In this document: piece by piece, positions 60,586 to 64,000 of the stretch
How positions within the stretch are numbered: position 1 is the first letter of the stretch
How the letters are laid out: each line of letters opens with the position of its first letter
NCBI GenBank assembly: GCA_902795965.1
Contig: CADBNI010000021.1
Span: forward strand, 62,001 to 126,000
Source: an uncultured bacterium
GTDB lineage: Bacteria; Cyanobacteriota; Vampirovibrionia; Gastranaerophilales; Gastranaerophilaceae
Reading direction: 5' to 3'
DNA length: 64,000 nucleotides
The notes under the pieces: generated by a model
What the model was told of the DNA's origin: nothing
Seen by the model: the letters and a program-made list of their open reading frames with translations, nothing else
Database searches by the model: none
Program-made: the position numbers and the translations under genes

Positions 60586-61299
60586 TTATTCTCTTATGTT
60601 AATTGCTTTGTTGTACATATCGTCAACAACTTTCATCATACGCGTACTTGCAATCAGTGAAGCGTTTAGCCTTAACATATCTGCCGTAGAGGAGTAAACA
60701 TTTGTGTTAGAGGTTTCAAGGTTGTTTTGGCAAATACATTCATGCTCTCTGACTAATTGCGGTTCGCCCGATTCTTCCGTCGGAACAAGTTTGTTCATTC
60801 CGATGGATTCAAGATTTTCCTGTGATGCAAATCTTACGAGTGGAATCGTTCCCAATTTTTTGGGTTTTGTATTAGCGGCATCATAAGCAAATACTTCTCC
60901 GTTCGGTTTAATTACAAATTTGTAGCAATTTGTGGGGATTTTTATGCCTTCACCGACAATCCAATCATCATTTGTAACCAAATATCCGTCTTTTCCCTGT
61001 TTAAAAGCTCCGTCACGAGTGTATGCAACTTCACCTTCGGGTGAAATTACGGGAATAAATCCTGTTCCGTTTATTGCAACATCATAAGGATTACTTGTAA
61101 CTTGAATTGAACCTGCCTGATAATCCGTTCTGATTGCACCGGTCAAATATCCGTCCTCTTTGAGCATTTGTTCAAAAGTTACGGATTTGTATCCTCTTGT
61201 ATTCATATTGGCGAGATTGTTTGCCACGTAACCTAATTTTTCAAACTGTAAGGTTACGTTATTTACACCTTTTCTTACTATACCTTGCATACTGTACAT
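60586..61299 (-). CDS. flgG: Flagellar rod protein FlgG-like
   Basis: 237 residues. Flagellar basal-body rod pattern: LGYVANNLANMNTRGYKSVT near 22-41, GTGFIPVISPEGEVAYTRDG near 79-98, and C-terminal LRLNASLIASTRMMKVVDDM. Slightly shorter than enterobacterial FlgG (260). Which of the two adjacent paralogues is FlgF or FlgG is not certain; this one carries the canonical NNLAN motif. Confidence 0.88.
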   Translation of the reverse strand: MYSMQGIVRKGVNNVTLQFEKLGYVANNLANMNTRGYKSVTFEQMLKEDGYLTGAIRTDYQAGSIQVTSNPYDVAINGTGFIPVISPEGEVAYTRDGAFKQGKDGYLVTNDDWIVGEGIKIPTNCYKFVIKPNGEVFAYDAANTKPKKLGTIPLVRFASQENLESIGMNKLVPTEESGEPQLVREHECICQNNLETSNTNVYSSTADMLRLNASLIASTRMMKVVDDMYNKAINIRE

Positions 61300-61312
61300 G
61301 ATTTATTCCTCA

Positions 61313-62011
61313 CTATGTAGTACTGCCTAATTGTGAAATTACTTTTTGCAGATTTTGGTTTTGAATCATAAAAATCTGCCTGTTTGCTTCAAAGTTTCTT
61401 ATAATCGGCATCATACCGATAAATTCGTTCTGTAAAGACACGTTTGAATATTCGTTGTAACCTTGTTTTACCTGCGGATCGAGTACGGCAACCCCGTTTG
61501 AATCCACAACTCCTATATGTCCTGCAAATTCCAATTTGTGCGTTTTTCTGTTCAAAACACTTACCATGCCTTTTGCGTTAATTTTTACATCATCAATTTT
61601 TTCCGGCACAACAGGTAGTTTTATCGGTACACCTGCGTTTGAAAGCACTTTTGCATCTTCAAGCGTCAAGAGATTTCCTTCTTTGTCGAGTTTAAATCTT
61701 CCGTCGCGTGTAAGTTTAACCCCTTCATCATTTTGGATTTGGAAATAACCCTTGTTTGCGATAGCCAAATCAAGCGGATTGTCGGACATAGCAATACGCC
61801 CTACTTTATCGTCAATGGTTTGCGAAAGCCCGTGAACTCCGATAAATTCCGTAAACGAAGAAACAACCGGGTCTTTTCTTTGAAATCCGATTTTGTCAAA
61901 TCCCGTGACATTATCGTTATACATACCCAAAAGTTCGCTTTGAACATGCATTGCTCTCAGTGATGTTGTTAATCCTTTTTCACAGAATCTTATTCCGCCG
62001 TGTATTATCAT
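61313..62011 (-). CDS. flgF: Flagellar rod protein FlgF-like
   Basis: 232 residues, paralogous to the downstream gene. Contains GMYNDNVTGFDKIGFQRKD in place of the usual NNLANxxTxGYK motif, and NKGYFQIQNDEGVKLTRDGR near 86-105. The diverged motif suggests a specialised rod member. AGAGGTA precedes the ATG. A 20-bp perfect palindrome lies about 45 bases upstream (62054-62073). Confidence 0.85.
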   Translation of the reverse strand: MIIHGGIRFCEKGLTTSLRAMHVQSELLGMYNDNVTGFDKIGFQRKDPVVSSFTEFIGVHGLSQTIDDKVGRIAMSDNPLDLAIANKGYFQIQNDEGVKLTRDGRFKLDKEGNLLTLEDAKVLSNAGVPIKLPVVPEKIDDVKINAKGMVSVLNRKTHKLEFAGHIGVVDSNGVAVLDPQVKQGYNEYSNVSLQNEFIGMMPIIRNFEANRQIFMIQNQNLQKVISQLGSTT

Positions 62012-62053
62012 GACTACCTCTTTTTTCTACATTATCGGATATATATATAATGA

Positions 62054-62073
62054 TTTTAACAATATTGTTAAAA
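62054..62073. promoter_or_regulatory. 20-bp perfect palindrome upstream of the flagellar rod operon
   Basis: TTTTAACAATATTGTTAAAA, about 43 bases before the flgF start. The left half TTTTAACAA also occurs at 25074-25082, upstream of the fliM operon. A likely operator for a flagellar regulator. Confidence 0.5.
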
Positions 62074-62145
62074 ATCCTTTGTTTGGTGTATGTCTTAATG
62101 AAAATTTTTAGGAAGTCAATGTTTTTTCAAATAGGAAGTTAAATT

Positions 62146-62334
62146 GTCATGCTGAACTTGACAAAGCTAACCGCTTTTCGTCCCACTGAACTTGATGCAG
62201 GGTCTATCCACTTTAATTAATATTGATAGATTCCGAATCGAGTTCGGAATGACAATGTTCCCGCAAAGGGAGAGGGGAAATATTTTACGATAAGTACTTA
62301 CCCGACTTACCTAACTTATCTTACTTACCAAACT
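62146..62334. repeat. Mixed intergenic repeats upstream of the rod operon
   Basis: GTCATGCTGAAC near 62148, ACTGAACTTGATGCAGGGTC near 62187-62206 (as at 510-528), ATTCCGAATCGAGTTCGGAATGACA near 62231-62255, AGGGAGAGGGG near 62266, and GATAAGTACTTACCCGACTT words at 62288-62334. No gene is visible in 62012-62339. Confidence 0.55.
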
Positions 62335-62339
62335 TTAAA

Positions 62340-63062
62340 TCACCACGGATAATCTTTCTCGATTTTCCACCCGTCATGCATGATTAATCCGCTGCAATAT
62401 GTACCTGCATTACTTGTTGCAGTCTTTGAACAGCCATATATCCCTGATGTTAATTCAGTTCTGCTCATACCTTGACCATACATATACACACCACTTCTGT
62501 CAAAATTGCCACGGGAATCATTTCTTGATGTTTTAGCTATTACAATATCAAATGCATCTTTGCCTGTTTTATTCGGACCTTTTTTACCGTTTAAATCCAC
62601 ATATATTTCACAAAAAGAACCTCGAGGCCAAAAACCGATAACACTTCCGTTAGCCAAAACCATGCCGTAAGTTGAGTTTTGTGATGCCGGGAAATACGAA
62701 TTATCAGCAACACCGTTTGTTCTTGTATATTTATCAGCCCAGCATTCGTTGGATAAATATTTGCATTCTTTTGCTACTTTTATGTAGGGTTTCAGATACT
62801 GTTCAAAAAATGCTTTTCCATAAGTGTACGTATTTCCGTTAAAACCATTTGAATCAGGTATCTCCCAAGTTTCCAAAAGTCCGTTTTCGGTTTCTGACAT
62901 TCTGACCGCCTGATACAATATACTGTAAGTTTCTTTTAAACGATTGACCGTTACATGTTTTTGGTAATTCGCAATTAATGTCGGCATGGTTACTGCCGCA
63001 ACAACTCCGATAATTCCGAGGGTTATGAGAATTTCGGCAAGTGTAAAACCTTTTTTCATCAA
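62340..63062 (-). CDS. Pseudopilin (module 5)
   Basis: 240 residues. Leader MMKKG, then FTLAEILITLGIIGVVAAVT, and the shared motif YVDLNGKKGPNKTGKDAF. The start codon has AAGGAAGAGTT upstream. The protein carries several Cys in its C-terminal half (KECKYLSNEC, YGCSKT, YCSG), so disulfides are likely. Divergent from the HTH gene at 63201. Its stop abuts a GATAAGT-type repeat. Confidence 0.87.
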   Translation of the reverse strand: MMKKGFTLAEILITLGIIGVVAAVTMPTLIANYQKHVTVNRLKETYSILYQAVRMSETENGLLETWEIPDSNGFNGNTYTYGKAFFEQYLKPYIKVAKECKYLSNECWADKYTRTNGVADNSYFPASQNSTYGMVLANGSVIGFWPRGSFCEIYVDLNGKKGPNKTGKDAFDIVIAKTSRNDSRGNFDRSGVYMYGQGMSRTELTSGIYGCSKTATSNAGTYCSGLIMHDGWKIEKDYPW

Positions 63063-63200
63063 CTCTTCCTTTCTTTTTTATTAAGTTATATTCAGAAAAT
63101 TTATTTAAAAATAATAAATTTTCATTAAATATATATAATATTATATAATATAAATTGAAAGATGTCAATACTTATTGAAAATTATATAATTATTGATATT
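63063..63200. promoter_or_regulatory. Divergent pilin/HTH control region, module 5
   Basis: An 11-bp inverted repeat GAAAATTTATT (63095-63105) and AATAAATTTTC (63113-63123), 7 bases apart. TATAAT at 63185-63190 lies 10 bases before the regulator ATG without a ribosome site. Confidence 0.55.
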
Positions 63201-63419
63201 ATGAGCGTCAGAGAAGATTTAAAAATATTGTTGGTTAAAGAGCAAATGACATTGACAGAGCTTGCAAACGAAGCTCAGCGTCAAACAGGTAAAAAATACA
63301 CTGTCTACGGACTTTCTCAAAAATTAATCAACAGTTCCATGAAGTATGACGAAATGAAGTTTCTTGCGGGGGTTTTGGGGTACAATATAAAGTTTGAAAA
63401 GGTTAATTCATTACCATAA
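63201..63419 (+). CDS. XRE-like HTH regulator (module 5)
   Basis: The ATG at 63201 (MSVREDLKILLVKEQMTLTE) is preferred over 63162, whose extra N-terminus is AT-rich junk. 72 residues. The pattern LTELANEAQRQTGKKYTVYG, then LSQKLINSSMKYDEMKFLAG and LGYNIKFEKV, matches a small XRE-like DNA-binding family with a longer loop. It differs from the four other regulators in type but has the same position. It overlaps the tspO stop by 17 bases. Confidence 0.75.
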   Translation: MSVREDLKILLVKEQMTLTELANEAQRQTGKKYTVYGLSQKLINSSMKYDEMKFLAGVLGYNIKFEKVNSLP

Positions 63420-63789
63420 AACCGTAATTCAGGTATCCCGCAAAGCATACCCACAAAAAATACGGTATAAGCAAATATGCGGAAAGTTTTGAAACTTTAT
63501 AAAACGCCGAAATTGTTGCCGCCAAAAATATCAGCAAAAGCAACAGAATTACAAATGCCAATTCCATATTCTGCCATTGGAAAAATGCGGGCGACCACAA
63601 AAAATTCAACAAAATCTGTATACTGAAAAGAACGTACCCTGCGGTTTTGCTATGAGGAGTTTTTACTCTCAAAAAGATTATAAAAGATGCCAAAATTAAG
63701 ATATAAAGCGCAATCCACGCAGGTGCAAAAACGTACGAAGGCGGAGTGAAAGGCGGTTTATTTAATGTATCATACCAATTTAAGTTCAT
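63403..63789 (-). CDS. tspO: TspO/MBR family membrane protein
   Basis: The ATG at 63789 (MNLNWYDTLNKPPFTPPSYV) fits the family start; the open frame reaches 63951 in AT-rich sequence. 128 residues with about five spans. Conserved W-Y-x-x-L-x-K-P-P-x-x-P-P motif, LNFLWSPAFFQWQN near 80-93 and a late WVCFAGYLNYG. TspO binds tetrapyrroles or cholesterol and is common in bacteria and mitochondria. No haem genes are next to it. Confidence 0.92.
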   Translation of the reverse strand: MNLNWYDTLNKPPFTPPSYVFAPAWIALYILILASFIIFLRVKTPHSKTAGYVLFSIQILLNFLWSPAFFQWQNMELAFVILLLLLIFLAATISAFYKVSKLSAYLLIPYFLWVCFAGYLNYGFMVMN

Positions 63790-63831
63790 ATACTTATTAT
63801 TATTTATTATGCGAAAAATGCAATTATGCAG

Positions 63832-63861
63832 TTGACTAATAGTTATTTTCTCCGATATTAT
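63832..63861 (+). promoter_or_regulatory. Promoter of dxs
   Basis: TTGACT (63832-63837), 18-base spacer, TATTAT (63856-63861), followed by AAAAGGAGAG before the ATG at 63885. Confidence 0.65.
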
Positions 63862-63884
63862 ATTTACAAAAAGGAGAGAAAAAG

Positions 63885-64000
63885 ATGATTTTAGACAAAG
63901 TGCAAAATCCTGATGATTTAAAAAAATTATCAATCGAAGAAATGAATACACTCGCTGATGAAATGCGCGGACTTATTATCAAAAAAGTAAACACGACAGG
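63885..64000 (+). CDS. dxs: 1-deoxy-D-xylulose-5-phosphate synthase, N-terminal end (runs off the right edge)
   Basis: Begins MILDKVQNPDDLKKLSIEEM and continues NTLADEMRGLIIKKVNTTG to the window end. This matches the start of DXS, with the usual DLKxLS-x-EE-[ML]-x-x-LA-x-E-[IM]-R pattern and the beginning of the S/T-x-TGGH motif. DXS makes the first committed compound of the MEP isoprenoid pathway. AAGGAGAG and a good promoter lie upstream. Only the first 38 residues are in the window. Confidence 0.8.
   Translation, partial: MILDKVQNPDDLKKLSIEEMNTLADEMRGLIIKKVNTT

Noticed and set aside
1-64000. tRNA, rRNA or CRISPR loci
   Set aside because: No GGTTCGAATCC-type T-arms with matching acceptor stems, no rRNA-like blocks and no regularly spaced direct repeats were found by eye.

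Overview
The window is AT-rich bacterial chromosome with dense, mostly short-spaced genes. No rRNA, tRNA or CRISPR array was found. The gene set points to a non-photosynthetic relative of Cyanobacteria, most likely the gut Melainabacteria/Vampirovibrionia (Gastranaerophilales). Supporting signs are a Ycf45-like R3H ATPase, a DUF1822-like protein beside a sigma factor, flagellar rod and export genes, many orphan small proteins, and several pseudopilins with an FTLxEVLITLGIIG-type leader. This placement is inference from protein character, not from a marker gene.

Layout. 1-0.9 kb: C-terminal end of a phage-type terminase large subunit, a small membrane protein and repeat DNA. 1.1-5.3 kb: a large lineage-specific protein, the Ycf45-like ATPase and two tiny membrane proteins. 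5.3-11.3 kb: a minus-strand operon of a DUF1822/TonB-like membrane protein, a sigma factor and a zinc-ribbon STAND-type ATPase. 11.5-17 kb: an orphan membrane protein, hemW, a MotA/MotB-like (ZorAB-like) pair, a UPF0210 protein and two tandem paralogues. 17-25 kb: pseudopilin plus XRE regulator, uvrC, a pilin remnant in repeat DNA, pgk, a prohibitin-like protein, a polytopic membrane protein and a Fic protein. 25-31.4 kb: flagellar switch and export genes (fliM-like, fliO, fliP, fliQ, fliR), an alcohol dehydrogenase, an LptF/G permease and a coiled-coil protein. 31.4-40.9 kb: pseudopilin plus XRE, TPR proteins, queH, a VKOR-DsbA fusion, asparaginase, a TIM-barrel protein, coaX and rex. 41-50 kb: a structured repeat-rich gap, gatA, nucleotidyltransferase/HEPN genes, two near-identical inverted pilin/XRE modules flanking folD, a CooC-like ATPase, a MetE/UROD-like protein and rplI. 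50-58.8 kb: an SH3-like secreted protein, pheT, a four-domain GntR-type regulator, a TPR protein, two secreted helical paralogues, a lipoate ligase and trpS. 58.7-64 kb: a glycosyltransferase, flagellar rod genes flgC/flgB/flgG/flgF, a fifth pilin/XRE module, tspO and the first codons of dxs.

The most distinctive pattern is that all five intact pseudopilin genes are divergently paired with a small HTH gene. Four of these regulators have TATAAT only 6-8 bases before the ATG and the fifth has it 10 bases before, with no Shine-Dalgarno sequence in any of them. This suggests leaderless, autoregulated switches, each controlling its own surface pseudopilin. Four of the five intergenic regions carry a clear inverted repeat, each different, and the fifth carries short direct repeats.

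Other points worth attention are a 20-bp element shared upstream of orphan small genes, the DUF1822-TonB/sigma/ATPase operon, a ZorAB-like pair without the other Zorya genes, a GntR array with no effector domain, an MNT gene broken by one in-frame stop, and a repeat inserted inside a prepilin leader.
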